Position numbers and translations under genes: made by a program
The notes under the pieces: generated by a model
Databases searched by the model: none
What the model saw: the letters and a program-made list of their open reading frames with translations, nothing else
Told to the model about the DNA's origin: nothing
Shown here: one piece after another, positions 1 through 12,437 of the stretch
Numbering within the stretch: the first letter of the stretch is position 1
Layout of the letters: every line of letters begins with the position of its first letter
Assembly (NCBI GenBank): GCA_021826695.1
Contig: JAKAYS010000006.1
Location: forward strand, 1-48,236
Direction: 5' to 3'
Origin: Acidobacteriota bacterium
GTDB taxonomy: Bacteria; Acidobacteriota; Terriglobia; Terriglobales; Acidobacteriaceae
Length of the DNA: 48,236 bases

Positions 1-108
1 GCTCCCGGGACGGACAGACGGACGGAACACTGGAAATCCTGGGAACGCGAGAGCCGGTCCGGCTGCATCCTGTAGTGATGCAACTGAGATTCGGGCATGG
101 AGGTCGCC

Positions 109-4299
<4,191 letters not shown>

Positions 4300-4321
4300 T
4301 ATTTGCAACTGTTACTGTTTC

Positions 4322-4365
4322 AATAGCAAAGGGGCAGGCGATTTTCGCCGGTCCCTTTGCTATTT
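4322..4365 (+). terminator. Rho-independent terminator after rpoC
   Basis: AATAGCAAAGGG (4322-4333) pairs perfectly with CCCTTTGCTATT (4353-4364), a 12-bp stem. A nested GGCGA/TCGCC stem closes a TTT loop. Only a short T tract follows, but the stem is very stable. It sits between the convergent rpoC and glycosyltransferase ends and could act on both strands. Confidence 0.8.
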
Positions 4366-4387
4366 GTCGGCATCAAAAGTCAAGCTT

Positions 4388-5158
4388 CTATTTTTTCTTT
4401 CTGCCAGCTTCCCAGGCTTTCACGTACTTCCAATGAACATATACCGAATGATTGAGGTGCAGTAGCAGACCTTGTTTTCCATCCAGAAATCCAAGCCGAA
4501 ACACATAATTTTTGATAAATGTCGTGATCGGATTCAGAAAAATATTTCCTACAAATGCGAAGAAAGAACGGCTTGTCTTTCCTCGCTCCACCAGACCGGG
4601 GGCGCCGCTGGAACTATAGCGATTCATGTGCTCCAGGTAGAGTTCCAGCGTCGGATAGGCATAGTGCTGCAGGTCGTTCTTGAGCGTTCCCTTGGGGCCG
4701 TCGTATTGCGGCGTCCCATGCGGCTCCGCACCGACCACGCGGGCCGTTCCGCGTTTGAAAAGCCGCAGTTTACGGTCCGGATAAAATCCGCCGTGGCGAA
4801 TCCAGCGGTCTAGAAAAAGATTGGTGCGTGAGAGCCAATATGCGTCGTACTGCGGACGCTCCAGCGTTTCGCGGATCTCTTGGGCCAGCTTTGTGCTGAC
4901 GACCTCATCGGCGTCCAGTAAAAGGATCCAGTCGGAGGTGCAGCGGTCGAGCGCAAGATTTTTTTGCGGAGCGAACCCGCGAAAGTCTCGATTGAACGAA
5001 AATTTTGCACCGTAGGACAAGGCAATTTCCGGGGTGCGGTCCACAGAGCCGGAGTCGACGATCACCACCTCATCCACCCAGCGGACACTGTCGAGCGTCC
5101 GAGGAAGGTTCGCCTCCTCATTCCGCGCAATCATGGCAACCGAAAGTGTTGGACGCAT
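4388..5158 (-). CDS. Family 2 glycosyltransferase, WaaE/KdtX-like
   Basis: Predicted cytoplasmic GT-A fold glycosyltransferase of about 256 residues acting in envelope polysaccharide or LPS-core assembly. Seen: the N-terminal strand and ARNEE motif (residues 5-15), VVIVDSGSVDRT (31-42) and the metal/nucleotide-sugar motif LLLDADE with Asp82 and Asp84. The C-terminal half is basic and hydrophobic (FVGNIFLNPITTFIKNY), typical of the LPS core biosynthesis GT2 group. The frame opens at TTG 5167, but ATG at 5158 gives the normal start MRPTLSVAMIARNEE. It lies about 34 bases downstream of the CDP-glucose 4,6-dehydratase on the same strand, so the two are probably one transcript. Acceptor and donor cannot be read from sequence. 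Confidence 0.88.
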   Translation of the reverse strand: MRPTLSVAMIARNEEANLPRTLDSVRWVDEVVIVDSGSVDRTPEIALSYGAKFSFNRDFRGFAPQKNLALDRCTSDWILLLDADEVVSTKLAQEIRETLERPQYDAYWLSRTNLFLDRWIRHGGFYPDRKLRLFKRGTARVVGAEPHGTPQYDGPKGTLKNDLQHYAYPTLELYLEHMNRYSSSGAPGLVERGKTSRSFFAFVGNIFLNPITTFIKNYVFRLGFLDGKQGLLLHLNHSVYVHWKYVKAWEAGRKKK

Positions 5159-5192
5159 AGTTCTCAATTTACATTAGAAAAATCGTGAAGTC

Positions 5193-6311
5193 TTAAAGCT
5201 GGCTGGAAGTATAACTGGGCGCAACGATGGGCCAGTTGCTATTGGCCAGGAGCGAGTAAGTAACGATCTGCTCCAGATACTTCTCGCGGACATCTTTTCC
5301 AGAATAGAAGTGGCGATACCAATCGACCGTCATTTGGAGGGCTTCGGAAAGATTCAGGATCGGCTGCCAGTCCAACTCGATTCTGGCTTTGGAACAGTCC
5401 AGCTTGAGCATCTGGCTTTCCTGGGGACGGCTGCCTTCGTGAATCTGCCAGGTAGCTTCCGCGCCCCATGCCGTAGCCAGCTTGTCGACGATCCACTCGA
5501 CGGGCTGGATGTCCGTTTCGGGTGGGCCAAAGTTCCACGCGCCGCTGTAACGGTGTCCGTTTTCATGCAAATGCTGCGCAAGCAGGAGGTAGCCACGCAA
5601 CGTCTCCAGCACATACTGCCAGGGGCGCATGGCGCGTGGGTTGCGCAGGCAAACAGGCTGGCTGGCGGCGAAACTCCGCATCATGTCGGGAATTAAGCGG
5701 TCTTCCGCCCAATCGCCGCCTCCGATGATATTGCCCGCTCGGATCGAGGCGATGGCGACTCCATGGTCCGCGAATCGATCCGGATGGAAGAACGAATTGC
5801 GAAACGAGTTGACAACGAATTCCATGCAGGCTTTGCTGCTGCTGTAGGGGTCCTGGCCGCCCAGCTTGTCGATTTCTCGATAGGCCCATATCCAGTCTTT
5901 GTTCTCATAACACTTATCGGTCGTCACCACCATGACCGCGCGCACCGACTTCGATCGGCGAACACACTGTAGAAGTGTTGCTGTCCCGATTACGTTGGTC
6001 GTGTAGGTCTCGATGGGGTCCTGAAAAGCGCGGCGCACCAAAGGCTGTGCCCCCATGTGAATGACAATCTCCGCCTCGCTGGTCAGCAAGGCGTGCTGTA
6101 GTTTTTCCTCTTCGCAAATATCGCCAGAGAAGGATTCGATGGGAAATGTACCCTCGCTTGTGCTCAGCAATTCGGGTGTTGAACGGGAGTAGCCGAATAC
6201 CTTTGCCCCCAATGCCTGTAGCCAAAGAGACAACCAGACGCCCTTGAACCCGGTGTGTCCAGTAATCAAGACGCGTCTCTTGCTCCAGAATGTATTTGCC
6301 AGACCATCCAT
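5193..6311 (-). CDS. rfbG: CDP-glucose 4,6-dehydratase
   Basis: Short-chain dehydrogenase-fold enzyme converting CDP-glucose to CDP-4-keto-6-deoxyglucose, the first step to 3,6-dideoxyhexoses and related sugars. Seen: the family-typical GHTGFKG NAD-binding loop (residues 18-24), TTDKCYENKDW with Thr131-Asp132-Lys133, and the catalytic Tyr156-x3-Lys160 (YSSSK). The long FNFGPPE/DI(Q)PVEW region is also typical of RfbG. The frame opens at ATG 6332, but GGAAGGA lies inside that extension and the ATG at 6311 is correctly spaced behind it, giving 372 residues. Neighbours are a glycosyltransferase downstream and a divergent thioredoxin-like gene. The usual partners rfbF and rfbH are not in the window. 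Confidence 0.92.
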   Translation of the reverse strand: MDGLANTFWSKRRVLITGHTGFKGVWLSLWLQALGAKVFGYSRSTPELLSTSEGTFPIESFSGDICEEEKLQHALLTSEAEIVIHMGAQPLVRRAFQDPIETYTTNVIGTATLLQCVRRSKSVRAVMVVTTDKCYENKDWIWAYREIDKLGGQDPYSSSKACMEFVVNSFRNSFFHPDRFADHGVAIASIRAGNIIGGGDWAEDRLIPDMMRSFAASQPVCLRNPRAMRPWQYVLETLRGYLLLAQHLHENGHRYSGAWNFGPPETDIQPVEWIVDKLATAWGAEATWQIHEGSRPQESQMLKLDCSKARIELDWQPILNLSEALQMTVDWYRHFYSGKDVREKYLEQIVTYSLLANSNWPIVAPSYTSSQL

Positions 6312-6528
6312 GATGCAGTGTCCTTCCATCAAAACCTAAAGCGGATTCTTTTCTCCCGCTTCCATCGTAGACGAGATCGCATGAAGCAACGGCGCGCAGC
6401 CATCGATTCCTTCGAGGCTGGCCCATTTTGGTTTGCAGTACATCGCTGTAAGTAAAATTCCATGACTGCCTGGGAGTAGGCGAATCGGCGCGGTTGCGGC
6501 CATAATTGATGAAGGGGAAAGCAACTCC

Positions 6529-7068
6529 GTGCGTTCGACAAAAAACATCAAGTTCATTGCGGCGGCCTGCATTGGCCTGTTTGCTGTGGCCGCGTATGCG
6601 CAAATGGGATCTGCAAATATCTTCTCTGACACAGCAGACGCCAAGGCCGAGATCCGCAGCGCGATCTTACTGGCGGCGAGTGAGCATAAACGTGTTCTCC
6701 TGGATTTTGGTGGAAACTGGTGTGCGGATTGTCATCTGCTCAATATTTATTTTCATGACCCAAGCAATGCGTCTTTGCTGGCCGCCAACTACGTCGTGGT
6801 CGATGTGAACGTTGGTGAATACGACAAGAACCTGGATGTGGCGCGACGATATGGCATTCCGTTGAACCTGGGAGTGCCCGCGCTGGCCGTGCTCGATGGC
6901 TCAGGCCACTTGCTCTATGCGCAGAAGCATGGCGAATTCGAAAAGATACATCAGTTGGACTCTTCCTCAGTCCAGGCCTTTCTGGAGAAGTGGAAGCCGC
7001 GACCTGCAACAGCGCATCACAATGCTGGGCATAAGAAAGCGCAAGCCAGTCAAAGCTCTGGGAATTAG
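6529..7068 (+). CDS. Exported thioredoxin-fold protein
   Basis: A 179-residue thioredoxin-like protein with a signal peptide: basic MRSTKNIK, a hydrophobic stretch, then AYA-Q as a probable cleavage site near residue 24. The redox motif is Trp64-Cys65-Ala-Asp-Cys68, followed by a cis-Pro region (NLGVPALAVLD). The overall pattern (VLLDFGGNWCADCH) fits the Thioredoxin_7/DsbD-gamma type rather than classical thioredoxin. It probably reduces or isomerises periplasmic thiols. The C-terminus is a His/Lys/Gln/Ser-rich tail of about 25 residues. The start is GTG, with AGGGG at 6513-6517 about 11 bases upstream. It is monocistronic, divergent from rfbG and convergent with the beta-glucosidase gene. 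No partner redox gene is nearby. Confidence 0.85.
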   Translation: MRSTKNIKFIAAACIGLFAVAAYAQMGSANIFSDTADAKAEIRSAILLAASEHKRVLLDFGGNWCADCHLLNIYFHDPSNASLLAANYVVVDVNVGEYDKNLDVARRYGIPLNLGVPALAVLDGSGHLLYAQKHGEFEKIHQLDSSSVQAFLEKWKPRPATAHHNAGHKKAQASQSSGN

Positions 7069-7102
7069 ACAGGATTTACAGATGCGTGTTCAAAAAATGA
7101 AC

Positions 7103-7168
7103 GAGTCATTCTGAGGTCGCCCCTCCACGGCGGGCAGGCGCGGCGACCGAAAAATCCAGAGGGTGATG
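7103..7168. repeat. Dispersed palindromic element, copy A (half)
   Basis: Begins GAGTCATTCTGAGGTCGC, has a GC-rich middle, and ends GGCGACCGAAAAATCCAGAGGGTGATGG. It shares its ends with copies at 22296, 28423, 29964 and 46036. It lies between the convergent thioredoxin-like and beta-glucosidase genes. Confidence 0.75.
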
Positions 7169-7247
7169 GTTGAGTTTACATTGCGTGAATTCTATGGATT
7201 CTTCACTGCCTACATCAACAATGCAACTGCTCAAAAAAAAAGTCAGC

Positions 7248-9677
7248 TTACGGCACCACCTGAAATTTTGCGCTCTGCGTAGCCGTAGAGCTGCCGCCGA
7301 TGAATACCTTATAATTCGCAGGCTCGACGATACGCTGGCTTTTTGTATTGACGAAAGACAGTTCCTTGAATCCGAGAGGGAACTTGACCTGTTTGGATTC
7401 CCCCGGCTGCAAGGTCACGCGCTGAAAGCCTTCCAGTTCTCGCACTGGCTCCTCGACACTCGCTCCGCGAATCCGAAGATAGAGCTGGACGATTTCCGTG
7501 CCAGCAACCGTGCCTGCGTTGCGGACGGTAGTCGTGGCTACGATGGCTGGCAGGGTCGTCCCGTGATCTGCTGCGTGGTTTGGAGCGGACATCAAGCTCG
7601 CCACCGGCACGGACTGGGTGTTCAGCGTGACAGGTGAATAATTGAATTCTGTATAGCTCAGGCCGTGGCCGAAGGGATACAAGGGCGAGTTCGGCACATC
7701 GATGTAGCGTGAAACATATTTCTCGATGCCGTTCGCCGGCGGGTGGGAAAGGTCCACGCCCTTGGCCGGACGCCCGGTGGGAAACTGGCTAAGATACAGC
7801 GGCTCCTGGCCGACGGCGCGCGGAAAACTGACCGGCAGCTTGCCGCTGGGGTCGGTATCGCCAAACAGAATGTTTGCCAGCGCCGGGCCTGCTTCGATTC
7901 CGGGATACCATGCTTCCAGGATCGCTGGAACATGTTGCGCGGCCCAGTTTAGGACCAGCGGTCTGCCGCTGAAGACCACCAGCACGATAGGCTTGCCGGT
8001 GGCGGCAACCGCTTCCAGCAATTGCTGTTGATTGCCCGGCAGGTCGAGGTGCGCCCGCGATGAGGCTTCTCCGGTCATGGTGGGCGCGTCCTCGCCGAGC
8101 GCCATAATCACCAGATCCGCTTGTTGCGCGGCCTGTTTGGCTGCATCAAATCCACTCTGCGATGTTGTCAGGATCTGCGTGCCTTCGGCATAGAGGAGCT
8201 TACCGCCTCGGCTCTGCATCCGCTGTTGCAATGAAGTCCGCAGAGTGACGGCATCGGCGGGATTTCCGGCAGCGCCCCACGATCCGAGCATTTCATATTG
8301 AGAGTCTGCGAGCGGCCCGATCAGAGCGATGGTTTTTACATGCGGGGTGATAGGCAATAGCCGGGGTTGGCCAACCTTGGCTTGATTCTGTAGCAACACA
8401 ATCGATTCTTCAGCGGCCTTGCGGGCCAGCGCGCGTTTTTCCGGCGTGGCCTGGTAGGGCTTGGCATTTTCGTCGACATAGGGATGGTCGAAAATGCCCA
8501 GCGCGTACTTGACCCGCAGGACGTTGCGAACCGCATTGTCCAACACAGATTCCGGCACGGCGTTGGTGCGCACAAGCGAGACCAGACGCTCATGAAACGC
8601 GCCGCTTTCCATGTCCATATCCAACCCGGCGGAGATTGCTTTCTGCGCGGCGGTCGCGTTATCTAGCGCGATGCCGTGCGCGATCAGTTCTCCCACGGCG
8701 CCCCAGTCGCTGACAACAAATCCGTCAAAGTTCCATTCTTTGCGCAGAATGTCTGTCAATGTATAAGGATTGGCTGTCTCAGGCACGCTGTTCAGGGAGT
8801 TGAAAGAACTCATCACCGTTGCGGCGCCTGCATCGATGGCAGCCTGATAGGGCGGCAAGTAGACCTGACGCAGCATGATGTCCGACATATCGACGGCGTT
8901 GTAGTCGCGTCCGGCGATCACAGCGCCGTAGGCTGCAAAATGCTTCACGCAGGCCGCGACGGAGTCAGGATTGCTGAGGCTGCTACCCTGATAGCCCCGC
9001 ACATAGGCGCGGGCCATGGCCGAGCCGAGAAAAGGATCTTCTCCCGAACCTTCCACGATGCGGCCCCAGCGAGCGTCGCGCGCAATATCGACCATCGGCG
9101 AAAAGACCCAGCGGATGCCGTCCACGCTGGCCTCCTGCGCAGCCATGCGCGCGGTCGCCTGGATCAGAACAGGATCAAAGCTGGACGCCAGCCCAAGTGG
9201 GACTGGGAAGATGGTTTTATAGCCGTGGATCACATCCAGCCCGTACATCAGCGGAATGTGCAGGCGACTCTTGTCCATCGCGATGTGCTGGAACGCATTC
9301 GCTTTTTTCGGATCGGAGACATTCAGGAGCGATCCCACTTGCCCAGCGGCGATCATCGCATCGTAACCCTCGCGTCCCGTGCCGGGCCCGGTGGGGGCGC
9401 CAGAAGAGAACTGCACCAACTGACCGACCTTTTCTTCCAGGGTCATTTTGGCCAGCAGCGCGTCCACTTTTTTGTTGAGGGCCTTGTCTGTCAACTGTGC
9501 GTTGGGCACAACGGTAGTCGAGGCGGCACTCTCGCCACTATTCCGCGGCATAGTGGCGGCATTCGACTTATGCCGGTTGTGAGGCTGTGCATGGAGTGGC
9601 GGGACAGAGCTGCAAGACAGGAACAGAATCGCTGTGGCGAACGGGAGAAATACTGCGGGAACGCGGGCGGGATTCAT
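7248..9677 (-). CDS. bglX: Beta-glucosidase, glycoside hydrolase family 3
   Basis: Secreted GH3 beta-glucosidase of about 809 residues, releasing terminal glucose from beta-glucosides in the periplasm or outside. Seen: signal peptide (hydrophobic AVFLPFATAILFL then a Cys/Ser-rich end), GH3 N-terminal barrel with KHFAAYG and the nucleophile motif GFVVSDWG (Asp324 from the start used here), GH3 C-terminal domain from about residue 400, and a C-terminal fibronectin-III-like domain with PFGHGLSYT and VRNAGTVAGTEIVQLYL. This order matches BglX. The frame extends upstream to 9758, but the ATG at 9677 places the signal peptide correctly; no good ribosome site is seen for either. It is divergent from yihY with about 114 bases between. 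A 372-codon frame on the opposite strand is a shadow. Confidence 0.93.
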   Translation of the reverse strand: MNPARVPAVFLPFATAILFLSCSSVPPLHAQPHNRHKSNAATMPRNSGESAASTTVVPNAQLTDKALNKKVDALLAKMTLEEKVGQLVQFSSGAPTGPGTGREGYDAMIAAGQVGSLLNVSDPKKANAFQHIAMDKSRLHIPLMYGLDVIHGYKTIFPVPLGLASSFDPVLIQATARMAAQEASVDGIRWVFSPMVDIARDARWGRIVEGSGEDPFLGSAMARAYVRGYQGSSLSNPDSVAACVKHFAAYGAVIAGRDYNAVDMSDIMLRQVYLPPYQAAIDAGAATVMSSFNSLNSVPETANPYTLTDILRKEWNFDGFVVSDWGAVGELIAHGIALDNATAAQKAISAGLDMDMESGAFHERLVSLVRTNAVPESVLDNAVRNVLRVKYALGIFDHPYVDENAKPYQATPEKRALARKAAEESIVLLQNQAKVGQPRLLPITPHVKTIALIGPLADSQYEMLGSWGAAGNPADAVTLRTSLQQRMQSRGGKLLYAEGTQILTTSQSGFDAAKQAAQQADLVIMALGEDAPTMTGEASSRAHLDLPGNQQQLLEAVAATGKPIVLVVFSGRPLVLNWAAQHVPAILEAWYPGIEAGPALANILFGDTDPSGKLPVSFPRAVGQEPLYLSQFPTGRPAKGVDLSHPPANGIEKYVSRYIDVPNSPLYPFGHGLSYTEFNYSPVTLNTQSVPVASLMSAPNHAADHGTTLPAIVATTTVRNAGTVAGTEIVQLYLRIRGASVEEPVRELEGFQRVTLQPGESKQVKFPLGFKELSFVNTKSQRIVEPANYKVFIGGSSTATQSAKFQVVP

Positions 9678-9791
9678 AACGTCTTTGATGCTAGCAGATC
9701 GTTGGAACGCCGCTCCATACAACAATCTTCCATTCCAACGGTGTCCAAATTGGAACATGCAGCTATCTTTCAGTTATTCTTTTGGTTACGT

Positions 9792-10724
9792 ATGTCGCGC
9801 TGGATCAAGCTTTCACAAAGGACCGTTCTCAATAGCCTGAATAACGACGTTCTGATGCTGGCTCGCGCCGGCGCCTATTCGGCAATGATATGCGTTTTTC
9901 CTGTCGTCCTGATCACCGCAACCATACTCGCTTTTTCTCCCGCGGCGAAGGTGGCGGAGTCGGAGTTGCGGACGCTACTGTATCAGATGTTTCCTCCCGA
10001 CATTCCACCCATGGTTCTGGCTTACTTTCAGGAGCAGCATCGTACAGTAAGACTCGTATTTTCTTCGTGTACTGTGTTATTGCTGGCCTCTAACAGCGTA
10101 ATGACCACACTGATGGAGGGTATGCGACGCGCGTATCGGCTGCCTGTGGATGCATGGAGTATATGGCGCCAGATTTGGGTTGCGTTTGTCCTGACCTGTC
10201 TGTCTTTCTTTCCCCTTGCGCTGGCGTCCATTTTCGTGGTGTTCGGCCATGTAATTGAGAAGTGGATGATCCTGCAGACTGCGCATGACATTCGGCCTCT
10301 GGTCATAATTCTTGCGCGTCTCGCCCGATGGATGTTGGCCATAGTGACCAGCGTCACAGTGTTGTCCATCATCTACCACATGGGTACACCGCGCACGCAG
10401 TCCTGGCGCAGGGTGCTGCCAGGATCGGTGCTGGCAACGGCGCTTTGGTTCCCATCGACCCTGGCCTTTGGCTGGTACGTCACGCGCCATGCGCACTATC
10501 ACGAGGTGTATGGTTCTCTTGGCGCTGGCGTCGCGCTGATGATCTGGCTTTACATTATTCTGGTCAGCGTCATGGTCGGAGCGGAGTTCAATGCCGAGGT
10601 GTATCCCAAGGGAGGGCCTACTTGCCTGAGCGCGAGCAACGCTTACCCTGAAAATTTACCGGGAAATTCTGGGCGGTCCGATCCTGCATTCGAGCAGTCC
10701 AGCCGTTACAATCACATTAAGTAA
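9792..10724 (+). CDS. YihY/virulence factor BrkB family membrane protein
   Basis: Integral membrane protein of about 310 residues with roughly six hydrophobic segments. Seen: the family-typical N-terminus (LNDVLMLARAGAYSAMICVFPVVLI), an amphipathic stretch with SNSVMTTLMEGMRRAY near residues 105-120, and the C-terminal YGSLGAGVALMIWLYIILVSVMVGAEFNAE signature. Homologues were once called RNase BN, but their biochemical role is unsettled. The frame stays open far upstream (from 8676) only because the antisense of the GH3 gene lacks stops; ATG 9792 begins the recognisable domain. Alternative non-ATG starts cannot be excluded, as no clear Shine-Dalgarno sequence precedes it. Pyruvate kinase follows 35 bases later. 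Confidence 0.88.
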   Translation: MSRWIKLSQRTVLNSLNNDVLMLARAGAYSAMICVFPVVLITATILAFSPAAKVAESELRTLLYQMFPPDIPPMVLAYFQEQHRTVRLVFSSCTVLLLASNSVMTTLMEGMRRAYRLPVDAWSIWRQIWVAFVLTCLSFFPLALASIFVVFGHVIEKWMILQTAHDIRPLVIILARLARWMLAIVTSVTVLSIIYHMGTPRTQSWRRVLPGSVLATALWFPSTLAFGWYVTRHAHYHEVYGSLGAGVALMIWLYIILVSVMVGAEFNAEVYPKGGPTCLSASNAYPENLPGNSGRSDPAFEQSSRYNHIK

Positions 10725-10759
10725 ATCGTTGCGTGTGAATTTTACTTTTTGGAGTAGGA

Positions 10760-12388
10760 ATGCAAACATCGCTTTCTCCCACGACTTCCGCCAACGGCCA
10801 GCGCCGGGCGAAGATCGTTGCTACGATTGGACCGTCCAGCAATACTGAGCCGGTATTCCGCGACCTGATCCGCGCTGGTCTGGATGTAGCGCGCCTGAAT
10901 TTTTCGCACGGTACAAATCCGGAAAAAATCAAGCTGATCCAGATGATTCGCAAGGTGGCTGCGGAAGAGGGGAAACCAATCTGCATTCTTGGCGATCTCC
11001 AGGGCCCAAAGATTCGCACCGGCAGGCTCAGGAATCGCATTCCAGTTTCGCTCAAGACCGGCCAGCACCTGACCATTACCCCGCGCGACGTGGCCGGGAC
11101 CGCTGCGGTGATTGGTACAACTTTTTCAACTCTGGCAGAAAATCTGGAAGAAGGTTCGCGCATCCTTCTCTCCGATGGGCTAATTGAACTGCGCGTCACC
11201 CGCATTCGAGGAACGGATGTGGAATGCGACATCATCAATGGCGGCATGTTGGGCGAGCATAAGGGCATCAATCTCCCAGGTATCGCTGTTCGCGTTCCTT
11301 CGCTGACGGAAAAGGATGAAGCCGATCTGGAGTTTGCCGTCAAGAATGGCGTCGACATGGTAGCTGTTTCGTTCGTGCGCACCGCGGAAGATGTGCGACT
11401 GGTAAAACACCGCGTGGCTGCGCTGGGCGCGGAAACCTGGATCATCGCGAAGCTGGAAAAACCGCAGGCCATTGAACATCTGGAAGCCATTCTGGAAGTT
11501 GCCGATGGCGTGATGGTGGCGCGCGGCGATCTTGGCGTCGAAATGCCTCCGGAAAAAGTTCCGGCAATCCAGAAGCGCGTGATTCGCCGGGCCGCCGAAC
11601 TGCGCAAGCCAGTGATTACCGCGACGCAGATGCTGGAGTCCATGGTTGAAAATCCGCGACCCACGCGCGCGGAGGCCAGCGATGTCGCGAACGCGATTTA
11701 TGACGGTACCGATGCGGTGATGTTGTCAGCGGAAAGCGCAGCAGGGAAGTATCCGGTACATGCAGTGTCTATGATGGCAAAGATCGTCATAGAGACAGAA
11801 ATGCAGATGCGAACCGAAAGTCAGCACTATCGTTACCATGTGGAGGGTGGACTGTCGATTCCAGAAACCATTTGCGAATCGATGGCGCATGCCGCGGAAG
11901 ACCTCGATCTGGCCGCCATTGCAGTGTTTACAGAAACCGGAACGACTGCCCGACTGCTTTCAAAATATCATCCTGCTCCTCCCATTTTTGCGCTGAGTAG
12001 CGTGGACACGGTGATTCGCCGCATGATGCTGTTGTGGGGCGTGCATCCTGTGCAATGTCCAAAGCTGCAACATACCGACCAGATGGTCGATACAGCCGAG
12101 CGTCTATTGATCGAACAGGGCCATGTGCGCGCGAAACAGATCCTCGGCATCGTCGCCGGCACGCGCACCAAGAGTGGGTCGACCAACTTTATGCGACTGC
12201 ACATGGTGGGAGACAACGAGTACACCACGCGGAAACGCCGGGAACGCGCGGAGCCAGTTGCGGTGAAACGCAAATCCCCAAATCGGCTGACTTCTACTGG
12301 CAAGCCGATGACGAAGGCGCCAGTAGCAAACACGGCCAAGTCCGCTACGACATCCGCCAAAGAAGCAAGCAAAAAGAAGAGTACATAA
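10760..12388 (+). CDS. pyk: Pyruvate kinase
   Basis: Converts phosphoenolpyruvate and ADP to pyruvate and ATP, the last glycolytic step, in the cytoplasm. Seen: KIVATIGPSS near the N-terminus, the substrate loop RLNFSHG, GDLQGPKIR, the catalytic stretch IIAKLEKPQAIEHL, VMVARGDLGVEMP, and TQMLESM, then a C-terminal allosteric domain. The protein is 542 residues, about 60 longer than typical. The extra part is a Lys/Ala/Ser/Thr-rich tail from about residue 490 (KSATTSAKEASKKKST) that looks disordered. GGAG at 10751-10754 precedes the ATG by five bases. The gene follows yihY closely and precedes mutL. Confidence 0.97.
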   Translation: MQTSLSPTTSANGQRRAKIVATIGPSSNTEPVFRDLIRAGLDVARLNFSHGTNPEKIKLIQMIRKVAAEEGKPICILGDLQGPKIRTGRLRNRIPVSLKTGQHLTITPRDVAGTAAVIGTTFSTLAENLEEGSRILLSDGLIELRVTRIRGTDVECDIINGGMLGEHKGINLPGIAVRVPSLTEKDEADLEFAVKNGVDMVAVSFVRTAEDVRLVKHRVAALGAETWIIAKLEKPQAIEHLEAILEVADGVMVARGDLGVEMPPEKVPAIQKRVIRRAAELRKPVITATQMLESMVENPRPTRAEASDVANAIYDGTDAVMLSAESAAGKYPVHAVSMMAKIVIETEMQMRTESQHYRYHVEGGLSIPETICESMAHAAEDLDLAAIAVFTETGTTARLLSKYHPAPPIFALSSVDTVIRRMMLLWGVHPVQCPKLQHTDQMVDTAERLLIEQGHVRAKQILGIVAGTRTKSGSTNFMRLHMVGDNEYTTRKRRERAEPVAVKRKSPNRLTSTGKPMTKAPVANTAKSATTSAKEASKKKST

Positions 12389-12437
12389 TTCGCGCGTGGA
12401 AAAGTAGAAGACTGGCAAAGCCTACAATTGTTCTCTG

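Noticed and set aside
8676-9791. A 372-codon open stretch on the plus strand fused in frame to yihY
   Set aside because: It is the exact antisense of the GH3 beta-glucosidase, has no recognisable domain and a basic, Arg/His-rich composition typical of shadow frames. YihY homology begins at 9792.
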